Assembly (NCBI GenBank): GCA_020635675.1
Contig: JACJZJ010000001.1
Span: 1-64,000 of the forward strand
Reading direction: 5' to 3'
Source of the DNA: Flavobacteriales bacterium
GTDB taxonomy: Bacteria > Bacteroidota > Bacteroidia > Flavobacteriales_F > PHOS-HE28
DNA length: 64,000 nucleotides
The notes under the pieces are model-generated. The model was not told the DNA's origin. It did no database searches and saw only the letters and a list, made by a program, of their open reading frames with translations. Both the position numbers and the translations under genes were made by a program. Positions within the stretch are counted from its first letter, which is position 1. Each line of letters starts with the position of its first letter. Shown here in pieces: positions 17,330 to 26,145 of the stretch.

Positions 17330-17695
17330 TCACCAGGGTTTCTCGAGGTCCGAGGGCGTGTAGGTATGGTCGCGCACGGTCCAGAGCGATCCCGGGGGGC
17401 GGGTGCGCAGATGGTGCGGGTCCTTGGTGCCGAGCCGACGCAGCAAGGCGATCGGCGTGAGCACGAGGAAGAAGACGACCCCGATCAGCACGCGCCCGTT
17501 CATCCATCCCAGCCCCTCGGCAAGCTTCAGCCACCCACGGGTGATCCATGCGGCGGCCCAGGGCCAGAGCAGACCGATGGCGCCCATGACCGCAGCAGCG
17601 ATCGCCAGCCAGCGATGATCGAACACCAGGAAAAGCACCATCAGCCCGGTGGCGATGGCGAGCAGGGTCTCCAGGCTCCGCTTGCGTTCCGCCAT
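17330..17695 (-). CDS. SxtJ-family membrane protein
   Basis: The 121-residue protein has three hydrophobic segments (LAIATGLMVLFLVF, WLAIAAAVMGAIGLLWPWAA and VLIGVVFFLVLTPIALL) and a polar C-terminal tail beginning RRLGTKDPHHL and ending TYTPSDLEKPW. This matches the SxtJ family of small membrane proteins, which are found almost always beside a carbamoyltransferase. Function is unknown; a role as membrane partner or anchor of the carbamoyltransferase is inference. It is 3 bases downstream of the DUF5989 gene. Confidence 0.8.
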   Translation of the reverse strand: MAERKRSLETLLAIATGLMVLFLVFDHRWLAIAAAVMGAIGLLWPWAAAWITRGWLKLAEGLGWMNGRVLIGVVFFLVLTPIALLRRLGTKDPHHLRTRPPGSLWTVRDHTYTPSDLEKPW

Positions 17696-17698
17696 GGG

Positions 17699-17848
17699 TC
17701 AGAAAAGCGTGTAGATGAACGGGGCCACGGCCGATCCGCCACCCACCACCAGCAGGACGCCCAGAAGGAGCAGTACGATGATCACGGGGGCGAGCCACCA
17801 TTTCTTGCGGGCCCAGAGGAAACCCCAGAGGTCTTTCAGAAGGTCCAT
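17699..17848 (-). CDS. DUF5989 family small membrane protein
   Basis: This 49-residue protein reads MDLLKDLWGFLWARKKWW, then one transmembrane helix of Ile/Leu/Val, then GGGSAVAPFIYTLF. That is the DUF5989 pattern: an amphipathic Trp-rich start, one helix and a conserved APFIYTLF end. These proteins occur in carbamoyltransferase operons, and their role is unknown. The ATG at 17848 is chosen because the family start is MDLLKDLW. It lies 58 bases after the carbamoyltransferase stop and 3 bases before the SxtJ gene. Confidence 0.8.
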   Translation of the reverse strand: MDLLKDLWGFLWARKKWWLAPVIIVLLLLGVLLVVGGGSAVAPFIYTLF

Positions 17849-17906
17849 GGGTTCATCGTTCCGATCGATGGGACGATCGGTCCAAATTAAATGCTGTGCG
17901 TTTGTT

Positions 17907-19772
17907 TCAATCCAGTACGAACTCCTCCTTCCAATCATCCGTTCGCTGCCACGCGGGCTGTTCCGTTTTGTTGAAGACCACATCGCCCACCACCAGGTGG
18001 TCCATCTCCGTGCGCATGAAGCAGCGGTAGGCGTCCTCCGGGGTGCACACGATCGGCTCACCGCGCACATTGAAGCTGGTATTGACCACCACCCCGACAC
18101 CGGTACGTGCCTTGAAGGCCTGGATCAACTGCCAGTAGCGGGGATTGGTCTCCCTGTGCACCGTCTGCACCCGCGCACTGAAGTCGACATGGGTGATCGC
18201 AGGCAGGGAAGAGCGTTCGAAATAGAGCTTTTCCCGGATGTCGCGCCCCGCGTAGTCCGGTGGTAGCGTGCGTCGCAGCCCGTCCTTCACCGGACGCACG
18301 AGCAACATGTAGGGTGAAGCGCCTTTCAGGTCGAAATACGCCGCGGCTTCCTCGGCCAGCACGGACGGCGCGAACGGACGGAAGCTCTCACGAAACTTGA
18401 TCTTCAGGTTGAGCTTCTTCTGCATCGCGGGAGAACGGGGGTCGCCCAGGATGCTGCGCGCGCCAAGGGCGCGAGGGCCGAACTCCATGCGGCCCTGCAC
18501 CCAACCGATCACCCTGCCGTCCGCAAGGAGGCCGGCCACATGGTCCGCTAGCTCGTCCATCGATGCGAAACGGTGGAACGGTGCCGCGTATTTGCGGGCC
18601 ATGCGCTGCGTCTCCTGTTCGGTGATGGTGGGTCCGAGGTAGCCGCCCTGCATGGCGTCCGGCCGCTCCGGTGTGTCCCGGGGCGCCCCATGGTGGATAT
18701 GGTGCACGGCATACGCCGCTCCGAGCGCCCCGCCCGCGTCGCCGGCAGCGGGCTGGATGAAGAGGTCGCTGAACACACCGCTCTCGAGCAGGCGGCCATT
18801 GGCCACGCAATTGAGCGCGACCCCCCCGGCCATGCAAAGGGCTTCCGCCCCTGTCAACTTCTTCGCCTCCCGGGCCATGCGCAGGACGATCTCCTCCGTC
18901 ACCTGCTGGATGGCCAGCGCCAGGTCGCAATGGTGCTGTTGCAGCCCCTCCTTCTCCGGCACGCGGCGTGGGAAGCCGAAGAGTTTCGCCCAGCCGGCAT
19001 CTTGCACCATCCGAAGGCCGGTCGCGTAGTTGAAGTACTGCTGGTCCAGCCACACCGATCCGTCCTCGTTCAGTTGGACCAGTTCATCCAGGATGATGCG
19101 CCGGTATCGGTCCACTTCCTCAGCGCCCACGCGGCCGTAGGGCGCCAGGCCCATCAGCTTGTACTCGCCACTGTTCACGCGGAAGCCGCAGAAGTAGGTG
19201 AAGGCGGAATAGAGCAGCCCAAGGCTGTGCGGGAATTGGAGCTCGCGCAGAATGGTGATGTCCTTCCCCTTGCCGTGGCAGATGCTGGCGGTGGCCCATT
19301 CGCCCACACCGTCGATCGTGAGGATGGCCGCGTCGGTGAACGGGGACGCATAGTAGGCGCTCGCCGCATGGCTCAGGTGGTGCTCGGGGAAGTAGAGCTG
19401 TTCCATCACCCGCCTGGGATCCCCGAGTTCCTTCAGCTCGTCCCGGATCAGTTTGCGTAGGAAGAGCTTTTCCTTCATCCACACCGGCATGCTCCTCAGG
19501 AACGAGGCCACCCCCTTTGGCGCGAAGCCGTAGTAGGTCTCCAGCAGACGCTCGAATTTGAGCAGGGGCTTGTCATAGAAGGCGATGGCGTCCAGGTCTT
19601 CGAGCGCGAGCCCGCCCTCTTCCAGGCAGTAGCGCACGGCATGCGTCGGAAAGCCCGGGTCGTGCTTTTTGCGGGTGAAGCGTTCCTCCTGCGCGGCCGC
19701 GATGATCCGGCCATCGTGCAGGAGCGCGGCAGCTGAATCATGATAGAACGCCGAAATGCCGAGGACCTTCAT
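17907..19772 (-). CDS. Carbamoyltransferase, NodU/CmcH/TobZ family
   Basis: The 621-residue enzyme begins MKVLGISAFYHDSAAALL and has EERFTRKKHD, HHLSHAASAYYASPF and DGVGEWATAS, forming the Kae1-like domain with metal-binding histidines. The C-terminal YrdC-like part includes EFGPRALGARSILGDPR and VNTSFNVRGEPIVCTPEDA. The family transfers a carbamoyl group from carbamoyl phosphate through carbamoyl-AMP to a hydroxyl group. The acceptor cannot be read from sequence. With the Kdo transferase downstream of its promoter side and a sugar-nucleotide cluster nearby, an LPS or polysaccharide sugar is a reasonable guess. Secondary metabolites are the alternative. It leads a three-gene unit with DUF5989 and SxtJ. 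Confidence 0.92.
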   Translation of the reverse strand: MKVLGISAFYHDSAAALLHDGRIIAAAQEERFTRKKHDPGFPTHAVRYCLEEGGLALEDLDAIAFYDKPLLKFERLLETYYGFAPKGVASFLRSMPVWMKEKLFLRKLIRDELKELGDPRRVMEQLYFPEHHLSHAASAYYASPFTDAAILTIDGVGEWATASICHGKGKDITILRELQFPHSLGLLYSAFTYFCGFRVNSGEYKLMGLAPYGRVGAEEVDRYRRIILDELVQLNEDGSVWLDQQYFNYATGLRMVQDAGWAKLFGFPRRVPEKEGLQQHHCDLALAIQQVTEEIVLRMAREAKKLTGAEALCMAGGVALNCVANGRLLESGVFSDLFIQPAAGDAGGALGAAYAVHHIHHGAPRDTPERPDAMQGGYLGPTITEQETQRMARKYAAPFHRFASMDELADHVAGLLADGRVIGWVQGRMEFGPRALGARSILGDPRSPAMQKKLNLKIKFRESFRPFAPSVLAEEAAAYFDLKGASPYMLLVRPVKDGLRRTLPPDYAGRDIREKLYFERSSLPAITHVDFSARVQTVHRETNPRYWQLIQAFKARTGVGVVVNTSFNVRGEPIVCTPEDAYRCFMRTEMDHLVVGDVVFNKTEQPAWQRTDDWKEEFVLD

Positions 19773-19784
19773 GGGGGGAGCGCG

Positions 19785-19792
19785 CGAAAATA
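19785..19792 (-). promoter_or_regulatory. -7 box upstream of the carbamoyltransferase
   Basis: The minus strand reads TATTTTCG followed by 12 bases before the ATG at 19772. The predicted leader is only about 6-8 bases. Confidence 0.5.
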
Positions 19793-19819
19793 GAAGCTAC
19801 CCTCCGGTCGGCGGGTGCC

Positions 19820-21115
19820 TTATTCAGTACGAGGCAGTATCGCGTCGACGACCCGTCGGGTCGCGCCCATCCGTTCCCTCACGAAAAGCCCCGCCGCCAG
19901 GGAGGCCCTCTCCAACGCATGCGCGTCGCCGAGCAGGCGTTGCAGGACCTCGGCAAGTCCCCGTGAATCGCGCACCTCGAAGCCACCACCGGCCTCGATC
20001 AAGCCGGCGGCCTCGGGGAACTTCCGATTGTGCGGGCCGAAGATCACCGGACGCCCCCAGGCCGCAGGTTCCAGAATGCTGTGGATGCCATCGGTGAAAC
20101 CACCGCCCACGTAGGTGATATCCGCATAGCGATACAGGCGGGCGAGCAGGCCGGTGCGATCGACCACCAGTGTCCGAGCGAACAGGGGGTCCTGGTCCGG
20201 GGGCTCGTGTGGCGGCTTGGTCCGGGGCGATGACCTGGCCAGCTCGCGCTCCAAGGCGCTCCATCGGACCACAGGGCCGGAAAAGCGGGAGGTGGTCCGG
20301 TCCAGGTGGGCCGGTACCGGTTCATGGGGGACGAGCACGGTACGAACCGGGCGTCGGAGCATCCTCAGCGCTTCCGCGAGGAGATCATCGTCCGGCGACC
20401 ATGTGCTCCCGGCCATGAGCAGTGGTAGCTCGGACGCCTGCCGGTAGGCCTGTGCCAGGGGGATCTGTGGATCGGCGGCGACAATGGCCCCAACGCGATC
20501 GAAGCGGGTGTCGCCGCTCACGGTCACATGATGGATGCCGATACGGGCGAGAAGCTCTGCCGAGCGTTCGTCCTGTGTGAAAATGTGATCGTAGGCACCC
20601 AGCATCCGCCGCCACGTCCGCCCGTACCAATGGAAGAACGGTTGGTCCGGTCGGAAGGTCCCGGACACCAGGTACGTGGGTACCCCTTCCGCGTGCAACG
20701 CCTGGAGATGGTGGTACCAGAACTCGTATTTGATGAAGATGGCGCAGCGGGGCCGCAGCAAGGCCGTCCATGACCGCGCGTTCCTGCTGGTGTCCGCCGG
20801 AAGGTAGTCCACATGCGTGGCCAGCGGGTGGTCCTTGAACGCCTCATACCCGCTCGGGCTGAAGAACGTGAGCAATACAGGCAGCCCGGGTCTTGCCGCC
20901 TTGATCGCCTCCAGTACGGGGCGCCCCTGTTCGAACTCGCCGACGCTGGCGCAATGCATCCATAGACAGCCCTGAAGCGCCTCGGCACAGGACGGCAGGC
21001 GCTGTCGGCCGGCCTTCCTTCCCTCCACCCAAGCGCGCGCCTTGGGCACGAACGGCGCGGCCAGGTGGATGCCCAGCCGGTAGAGCACCATGCCGGTGTC
21101 GTAGAGCAGGGGCAT
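19820..21115 (-). CDS. waaA: 3-deoxy-D-manno-octulosonic acid (Kdo) transferase
   Basis: The 431-residue GT-B glycosyltransferase has the WaaA features: WMHCASVGEFEQGRPVLEAI (with the catalytic Glu region), LTFFSPSGYEAFKD, YLPADTSRNA, FIKYEFWYHHL and a C-terminal nucleotide-binding part with YVGGGFTDGIHSILEPAAWG. It transfers Kdo from CMP-Kdo to lipid IVA at the inner membrane, starting the LPS core. An N-terminal hydrophobic segment (LLYDTGMVLYRLGIHLAAPF) would anchor it. The start ATG at 21115 overlaps the stop of the upstream outer-membrane protein gene, so they form an operon. A longer upstream extension in this frame is not conserved in character. Confidence 0.93.
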   Translation of the reverse strand: MPLLYDTGMVLYRLGIHLAAPFVPKARAWVEGRKAGRQRLPSCAEALQGCLWMHCASVGEFEQGRPVLEAIKAARPGLPVLLTFFSPSGYEAFKDHPLATHVDYLPADTSRNARSWTALLRPRCAIFIKYEFWYHHLQALHAEGVPTYLVSGTFRPDQPFFHWYGRTWRRMLGAYDHIFTQDERSAELLARIGIHHVTVSGDTRFDRVGAIVAADPQIPLAQAYRQASELPLLMAGSTWSPDDDLLAEALRMLRRPVRTVLVPHEPVPAHLDRTTSRFSGPVVRWSALERELARSSPRTKPPHEPPDQDPLFARTLVVDRTGLLARLYRYADITYVGGGFTDGIHSILEPAAWGRPVIFGPHNRKFPEAAGLIEAGGGFEVRDSRGLAEVLQRLLGDAHALERASLAAGLFVRERMGATRRVVDAILPRTE

Positions 21116-21873
21116 CAGTAGAAGAAGAATCCCGTGGCCTTCCGCCGGTATACCGGAAGGGTCCAGCCGAGCCGGAGGCCTGTCAGCACATCCACGCGTT
21201 CGGCCTTGTTCTCGAGTTCGGTGTCGAAGTTCACCGAACGCAGAGAGCGTGTGAAGCCGATGATCGTCTCGAACCCGATCTGGAAATTGACGTACCGGCG
21301 GTCGCCGATATGCTGATACCCCACGAAGAACATGCCGGCGGGTCCGGCGCACAGTCGGTCATAGCCTTTCACGTAGTCACCTTCCAACTGGGGCACCTCG
21401 TTGTTCTGGGTCTCGATCCGGATCTTGTGACGCAGATAACCGCCACCGAGCTTCAGCAGAAAGCCGCAGTTCGGGTTCGGACCGACCCCCCGGATGATCT
21501 TGCCGACCTCCGCCAGCACGGAATAGCCGCGCTCGTAGAGCAGCACGGTCGCAGGGTTCCCGTCAAGGTCGAGGATCTGCCCGTAGCTATTGGTCACGCC
21601 CCGGAGAAGACCGGGCTCGCGCACCTTACTGCTGAAAAGGAAGGATCCGGAGGCGCCGATGATGAGGTTGCTACGGGTCTTCACGAACGCCTCGGCGCCG
21701 ATGTTGCTGTTGTTGCCGAACCGGATGGCCATGTCGCTGCCGGGTACCTGGTACGCATAGCTGATCGTGATCGGCACCATGAAGAGCGACGTATCCCGAT
21801 CGAAGCGTTGTGCGTAGGAAGGTGCCGCGCATGCGAACGCCGCAAGGACCAACAGGAAAGCACCTACGCGCAT
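21115..21873 (-). CDS. Outer-membrane beta-barrel-like protein, exported
   Basis: The 252-residue protein has a signal peptide (VGAFLLVLAAFACAAPSYAQ). The mature part alternates hydrophobic and polar residues (LIIGASGSFLFSS, FLLKLGGGYLRHKIRIE) and ends in aromatic residues (GFFFY), typical of Bacteroidota outer-membrane barrels. I do not recognise a specific family. The ATG at 21873 follows a TACCTTCG box by 4 bases, so the transcript may be leaderless. Its stop overlaps the waaA start by one base, which suggests a link to LPS assembly or simple co-transcription. Confidence 0.75.
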   Translation of the reverse strand: MRVGAFLLVLAAFACAAPSYAQRFDRDTSLFMVPITISYAYQVPGSDMAIRFGNNSNIGAEAFVKTRSNLIIGASGSFLFSSKVREPGLLRGVTNSYGQILDLDGNPATVLLYERGYSVLAEVGKIIRGVGPNPNCGFLLKLGGGYLRHKIRIETQNNEVPQLEGDYVKGYDRLCAGPAGMFFVGYQHIGDRRYVNFQIGFETIIGFTRSLRSVNFDTELENKAERVDVLTGLRLGWTLPVYRRKATGFFFY

Positions 21874-21877
21874 GGCG

Positions 21878-21885
21878 CGAAGGTA
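21878..21885 (-). promoter_or_regulatory. -7 box four bases from a start codon
   Basis: The minus strand reads TACCTTCG, then CGCC, then ATG (21873). Transcription would be expected to begin at the A of the start codon. Confidence 0.6.
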
Positions 21886-21932
21886 AGTGCGCCATGCGGG
21901 CTGGAGCGGCCTCGGTCCAGTGGGGTGCTGGT

Positions 21933-21940
21933 TATCTTCG
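21933..21940 (+). promoter_or_regulatory. -7 box upstream of the polysaccharide cluster
   Basis: TATCTTCG lies 52 bases upstream of the wbpE ATG. It is the only promoter-like box before a tightly packed run of genes up to about 25.5 kb, so it probably drives wbpE-ugd-uxs. Confidence 0.55.
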
Positions 21941-21991
21941 CGCCCGCCCGGCACGCACCAACGCGGGGTCCGGACCAACAACGGGGATCGC

Positions 21992-23179
21992 ATGACGAGC
22001 ACCACGACCCGCACCATCCAGATGGTCGACCTGGTCGGCCAGTACCACCGGATCAAACCCGAGGTGGATGCGGCCTTCGCACGGATCCTGGAGAGCGCGG
22101 GTTTCATCGGTGGACCCGAGGTCAAGGGATTCGAGCAGGAGCTTTCCGGTCATTTGGGTTGTCAGGAGACCATCGCCTGTGCCAACGGTACCGATGCCAT
22201 CCAGATCGCCTTGATGGCGCTTGGTCTGAGCCCCGGCGACGAGGTCATCACCACTGCATTCACGTTCGTGGCCACAGTGGAGGTGGTCGGCCTCCTGGGT
22301 CTTACACCCGTGTTCGCGGATGTCGATCCGGAGACCTTCCTGATCGATCCCGAGGATATTCGCCGGAAGATCACCCCGCGCACCAAGGCCATCGTCCCGG
22401 TGCACCTGTTCGGACAATGTGCGGACATGGGTGCCATCATGGCGATCGCGGCGGAGCACGGTCTGCATGTGGTGGAGGACAATGCGCAGGCCATCGGCGC
22501 CGCGATCAACATGCCCGACGGTACGACGCGCAAGGCGGGCACCATCGGAACGGTCGGCACCACCAGCTTCTTCCCCAGCAAGAACCTGGGGTGCTACGGC
22601 GACGGTGGGGCGCTTTTCACCAACGATAAGGTCCTGGCCGGACGCATCCGGCAGATCTGCAACCATGGGAGCGAGGTGCGGTACTACCACGACATCCTCG
22701 GCGTGAACAGCCGATTGGACGCGTTGCAGGCCGCTGTGCTGCGGATCAAGCTGCGCCACTTGAACGAATACGCGTCGGATCGGAACAGGGCCGCAACGGC
22801 ATACGACCAGGCGTTCGCCGGCCATTCCCATCTGAGAACACCTGTACGGACCGGCCATTCGGACCATGTGTTCCATCAGTACACGCTGCGCGTGGCCGGC
22901 GGTCATAGGGATGGATTGAAGAAGCACCTGGAGGCCCATGGGGTGCCCGCCATGGTCTATTACCCCGTTCCCCTCCATCTGCAGAAGGCCTATGCCACCC
23001 GGCGCTGCGGTAAGGGCGATCTTCCCGTGAGCGAAACGCTGGCTGCCGAGGTCCTTTCGCTGCCCATGCATACCGAACTGGATGCGGGTCAGTTGGCCCA
23101 CATCACCGGGGCGGTCCTGTCCTATTTCGGGAACATCCATCCGGATCCACCAACGCACAACCATTCGGACCATCCATGA
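21992..23179 (+). CDS. wbpE: DegT/DnrJ/EryC1/StrS sugar aminotransferase, WbpE-like
   Basis: The 395-residue PLP enzyme has ACANGTDAIQIALMALGL, GDEVITTAFTFVATVE, VPVHLFGQCADM, VEDNAQAIGA and the PLP-lysine region TTSFFPSKNLGCYGDGGALF. The wording matches UDP-2-acetamido-2-deoxy-3-oxo-glucuronate aminotransferase (WbpE), which adds an amino group at C3 using glutamate. Assignment to WbpE rather than another DegT enzyme rests on the presence nearby of wbpD, wbpB and wbpA homologues. It overlaps ugd by 4 bases. A His/Pro-rich tail (PDPPTHNHSDHP) extends the C-terminus. Confidence 0.85.
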   Translation: MTSTTTRTIQMVDLVGQYHRIKPEVDAAFARILESAGFIGGPEVKGFEQELSGHLGCQETIACANGTDAIQIALMALGLSPGDEVITTAFTFVATVEVVGLLGLTPVFADVDPETFLIDPEDIRRKITPRTKAIVPVHLFGQCADMGAIMAIAAEHGLHVVEDNAQAIGAAINMPDGTTRKAGTIGTVGTTSFFPSKNLGCYGDGGALFTNDKVLAGRIRQICNHGSEVRYYHDILGVNSRLDALQAAVLRIKLRHLNEYASDRNRAATAYDQAFAGHSHLRTPVRTGHSDHVFHQYTLRVAGGHRDGLKKHLEAHGVPAMVYYPVPLHLQKAYATRRCGKGDLPVSETLAAEVLSLPMHTELDAGQLAHITGAVLSYFGNIHPDPPTHNHSDHP

Positions 23180-24498
23180 ACATCGCTGTAGTCGGCACGG
23201 GATACGTCGGCCTAGTCACCGGGACCTGTTTTGCGGAAACGGGCAACCATGTGGTGTGCGTCGATATCGACGCGGAGAAAGTGCGAAAGATGAAGGCAGG
23301 TGAGGTGCCGATCTACGAGCCCCACCTGGATGTGCTCTTTGAACGCAACATCCGCCAGGGGCGATTGCATTTCACCACCGATCTTGCCGAGGCGGTGGCG
23401 GATGCCAGGATCATCTTCCTGGCCCTGCCGACCCCGCCGGGTGAGGATGGCAGCGCGGACCTCAAGTACGTGCTCGGCGTGGCCGATGACCTGGGCAAGC
23501 TCATCGCGGACTACAAGGTGATCGTGGACAAGAGCACCGTGCCCGTGGGCACCTCGGAGAAGGTGCACGCCGCCATCGCAAAGCATGCGAAGGTGGACTT
23601 CGATGTGGTGAGCAACCCGGAATTCCTTCGGGAGGGCTTTGCCGTGGACGATTTCCTGAAACCGGATCGGGTGGTGGTGGGTACGAGCAGTGAACGGGCC
23701 CAGAAAGTGATGGAGGAGCTCTACAAGCCGTTCGTGCGCCAGGGCAACCCCATCATCTTCATGGACGAACGGAGCGCCGAACTGACCAAATACGCGGCCA
23801 ACGCCTTCCTGGCCACCAAGATCACGTTCATGAACGAGATCGCGAACTTCTGCGAGATGGTCGGCGCCGATGTGGACAAGGTGCGCATCGGGATGGGAAG
23901 CGACAGCCGGATCGGCAAGCGATTCCTGTTCCCGGGTATCGGCTACGGCGGCAGCTGCTTTCCCAAGGACGTGCAGGCGCTCGCCAAGAGCGGGAACGAC
24001 ACGGGCTACACGTTCCAGTTGATCGACAGCGTGATGCGGGTGAACGAACTGCAGAAGACCGCCCTTATGCCGAAGATCCGGTCCCATTTCGGGAACGAAC
24101 TGAAAGGCAGGCATTTCGCCATCTGGGGACTGGCCTTCAAGCCGGACACCGATGACATTCGTGAAGCCCCCGCGCTCTACATGATCGAGGTCTTGCTGGC
24201 GGCGGGTGCCACGGTTTCGGCCTTCGATCCGGAGGCCATGACCAATGTGAAGGGCCGTCTGGGTGATGCGATCACCTATGCCAAGGACGAGTACGATGCA
24301 CTGGCCGGTGCGGATGCCCTGGTGATCTGCACCGAATGGGCCGAATTCCGCACGCCGGACATGGTGAAGCTCAAGGCCGCGTTGAAGCGACCGCTGATCT
24401 TCGATGGTAGGAATCTTTACGACCTGGACGTCATGCGCGATGCGGGCTTCCACTATGAGAGCATCGGCCGTCGTGCCGTCGGAACCCGGGACGCATGA
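23176..24498 (+). CDS. ugd: UDP-glucose 6-dehydrogenase
   Basis: The 440-residue enzyme has the NAD motif GTGYVGLVTG, STVPVGTSEKV, NPEFLREGFAVDDFLKPDR and the catalytic cysteine in GIGYGGSCFPKD. It oxidises UDP-glucose to UDP-glucuronate with two NAD+. The next gene is UDP-glucuronate decarboxylase, which fits this substrate; the second dehydrogenase at 27167 is the better candidate for UDP-GlcNAc. It overlaps wbpE and uxs by 4 bases each, so all three are translationally coupled. Confidence 0.93.
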   Translation: MNIAVVGTGYVGLVTGTCFAETGNHVVCVDIDAEKVRKMKAGEVPIYEPHLDVLFERNIRQGRLHFTTDLAEAVADARIIFLALPTPPGEDGSADLKYVLGVADDLGKLIADYKVIVDKSTVPVGTSEKVHAAIAKHAKVDFDVVSNPEFLREGFAVDDFLKPDRVVVGTSSERAQKVMEELYKPFVRQGNPIIFMDERSAELTKYAANAFLATKITFMNEIANFCEMVGADVDKVRIGMGSDSRIGKRFLFPGIGYGGSCFPKDVQALAKSGNDTGYTFQLIDSVMRVNELQKTALMPKIRSHFGNELKGRHFAIWGLAFKPDTDDIREAPALYMIEVLLAAGATVSAFDPEAMTNVKGRLGDAITYAKDEYDALAGADALVICTEWAEFRTPDMVKLKAALKRPLIFDGRNLYDLDVMRDAGFHYESIGRRAVGTRDA

Positions 24499-25484
24499 AG
24501 GATAGCGTGCTCATCACCGGCGCCGCCGGATTCCTGGGGTCGCATCTGTGCGATCGCTTCATCAAGGAGGGCTACCATGTGATCGGCATGGACAACCTGA
24601 TCACCGGGCGACTGAAGAACATCGAGCACCTCTTCAAGCTGGAGCACTTCGAGTTCTATCACCATGACGTGAGCAAGTTCGTTCACGTGCCCGGTCCGCT
24701 CAAGTACATCCTGCACTTTGCCAGCCCGGCCAGCCCGATCGACTACCTGAAGATCCCTATCCAGACCCTGAAGGTGGGCTCCCTGGGCACCCACAACCTG
24801 CTTGGCCTGGCCATGGCAAAGAAGGCGCGGATACTCGTGGCCAGCACCAGCGAGGTGTATGGCGATCCGCAGGTGCACCCGCAGACCGAGGATTACTGGG
24901 GCCACGTCAATCCGATCGGCCCACGTGGCGTGTACGACGAGGCCAAGCGTTTCCAGGAGGCCATCACCATGGCCTATCACACGTATCATGGGCTGGAGAC
25001 CAGGATCGTACGGATCTTCAACACCTATGGTCCGCGCATGCGCCTCAATGACGGCCGCGTGCTGCCCGCGTTCATCGGCCAGGCACTGCGTGGAGAGGAC
25101 CTCACCGTTTTCGGCGATGGGTCCCAGACCCGAAGCTTCTGCTACGTGGACGACCTGGTCGAGGGCATCTACCGGCTCCTCCTGAGCGACCACGCCCAAC
25201 CTGTGAACGTGGGCAATCCCAGCGAGATCACCATCAGGCAGTTCGCCGAGGAGATCATCAAGCTGACAGGCACCACCCAGAAGGTCGTATACAAGCCCCT
25301 GCCGAAGGACGACCCCATGCAGCGGCAACCGGACATCACCCTGGCCCGCAGGGTCCTGGATTGGGAGCCGAGGGTCAGCCGCGCGGAAGGCTTGAAGATC
25401 ACCTACGACTACTTCCGAAGCCTCACTCCCGAAGAGCTCAACGAGAAGGAGCACTACGACTTCGAGGGGTACGTGCGGAAGTGA
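24495..25484 (+). CDS. uxs: UDP-glucuronate decarboxylase (UDP-xylose synthase)
   Basis: The 329-residue short-chain dehydrogenase begins with GAAGFLGSHLCDRF. It contains HFASPASPIDYLKIPI, the catalytic ASTSEVYGDP and YDEAKRFQEAI (YxxxK), and RIFNTYGPRMR. These phrases are diagnostic of Uxs, which decarboxylates UDP-glucuronate to UDP-xylose through a 4-keto intermediate. It directly follows ugd with a 4-base overlap, so the pair makes UDP-xylose from UDP-glucose. About 88 bases then separate it from wbpD, where a new promoter box lies. Confidence 0.94.
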   Translation: MKDSVLITGAAGFLGSHLCDRFIKEGYHVIGMDNLITGRLKNIEHLFKLEHFEFYHHDVSKFVHVPGPLKYILHFASPASPIDYLKIPIQTLKVGSLGTHNLLGLAMAKKARILVASTSEVYGDPQVHPQTEDYWGHVNPIGPRGVYDEAKRFQEAITMAYHTYHGLETRIVRIFNTYGPRMRLNDGRVLPAFIGQALRGEDLTVFGDGSQTRSFCYVDDLVEGIYRLLLSDHAQPVNVGNPSEITIRQFAEEIIKLTGTTQKVVYKPLPKDDPMQRQPDITLARRVLDWEPRVSRAEGLKITYDYFRSLTPEELNEKEHYDFEGYVRK

Positions 25485-25514
25485 ACCGGGCGTCCGGTCT
25501 CCCCGCCGATCCGG

Positions 25515-25522
25515 TACCTTCG
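25515..25522 (+). promoter_or_regulatory. -7 box upstream of wbpD
   Basis: TACCTTCG lies 50 bases upstream of the wbpD ATG at 25572, in the only sizeable gap of the cluster. It probably drives wbpD-wbpB-wbpA and downstream genes. Confidence 0.55.
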
Positions 25523-25571
25523 CGCTCCCATTGCTCGGCCCCACGTGCATTCGCACAGGCCACACGATCGG

Positions 25572-26144
25572 ATGGATTACAAGGCACACCCCACCGCAGT
25601 GATCGATGAGGGCTGCACCATCGGTGATGGGACCCGGATATGGCATTTCAGCCACATCATGAACGGTTGCACCATCGGGCGGAACTGCAACATCGGCCAG
25701 AACGTGGTGGTCAGTCCGGACGTGGTACTGGGTGACAACGTCAAGGTGCAGAACAACGTGAGCATTTATACCGGCGTGATCTGTGAGGACGATGTGTTCC
25801 TGGGGCCGTCCATGGTCTTCACCAATGTGCTGAACCCGCGCAGCGCGGTGAACAGAAGAGGCCGATACCTTCGCACGCTGGTGAAAAGAGGGGCCACCAT
25901 CGGTGCCAATGCCACCATCGTGTGCGGGCATGATATCGGTGAGTTCGCCTTCATCGGCGCGGGTGCCGTCATCACCAAGGCAGTGCCTCCCTACGCCCTG
26001 GTGGTGGGCAATCCGGCCCGCCACACCGGATGGATGAGCGAATACGGGCACAAACTGGCGTTCGGTCCGGAGGGGGAGGCGACCTGTCCGGAAAGCGGCC
26101 AGCGCTACCGGTTGGAGAACGGAAGGGTCACCCGCATCGCATGA
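25572..26144 (+). CDS. wbpD: UDP-amino-sugar N-acetyltransferase, WbpD-like
   Basis: The 190-residue protein has a left-handed beta-helix of hexapeptide repeats (GDGTRIWHFSHIMNGCTIGR, NIGQNVVVSPDVVLG) and the acetyltransferase segment ATIGANATIVCGHDIGEFAF. It matches WbpD/WlbB, which N-acetylates the 3-amino group of UDP-GlcNAc3NA using acetyl-CoA as a trimer. ATG at 25572 is chosen over an in-frame GTG at 25545 because MDYKAHPTAVID is the family-like start. It is one base from the next ATG, so it is coupled to wbpB. Confidence 0.9.
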   Translation: MDYKAHPTAVIDEGCTIGDGTRIWHFSHIMNGCTIGRNCNIGQNVVVSPDVVLGDNVKVQNNVSIYTGVICEDDVFLGPSMVFTNVLNPRSAVNRRGRYLRTLVKRGATIGANATIVCGHDIGEFAFIGAGAVITKAVPPYALVVGNPARHTGWMSEYGHKLAFGPEGEATCPESGQRYRLENGRVTRIA

Positions 26145-26145
26145 C

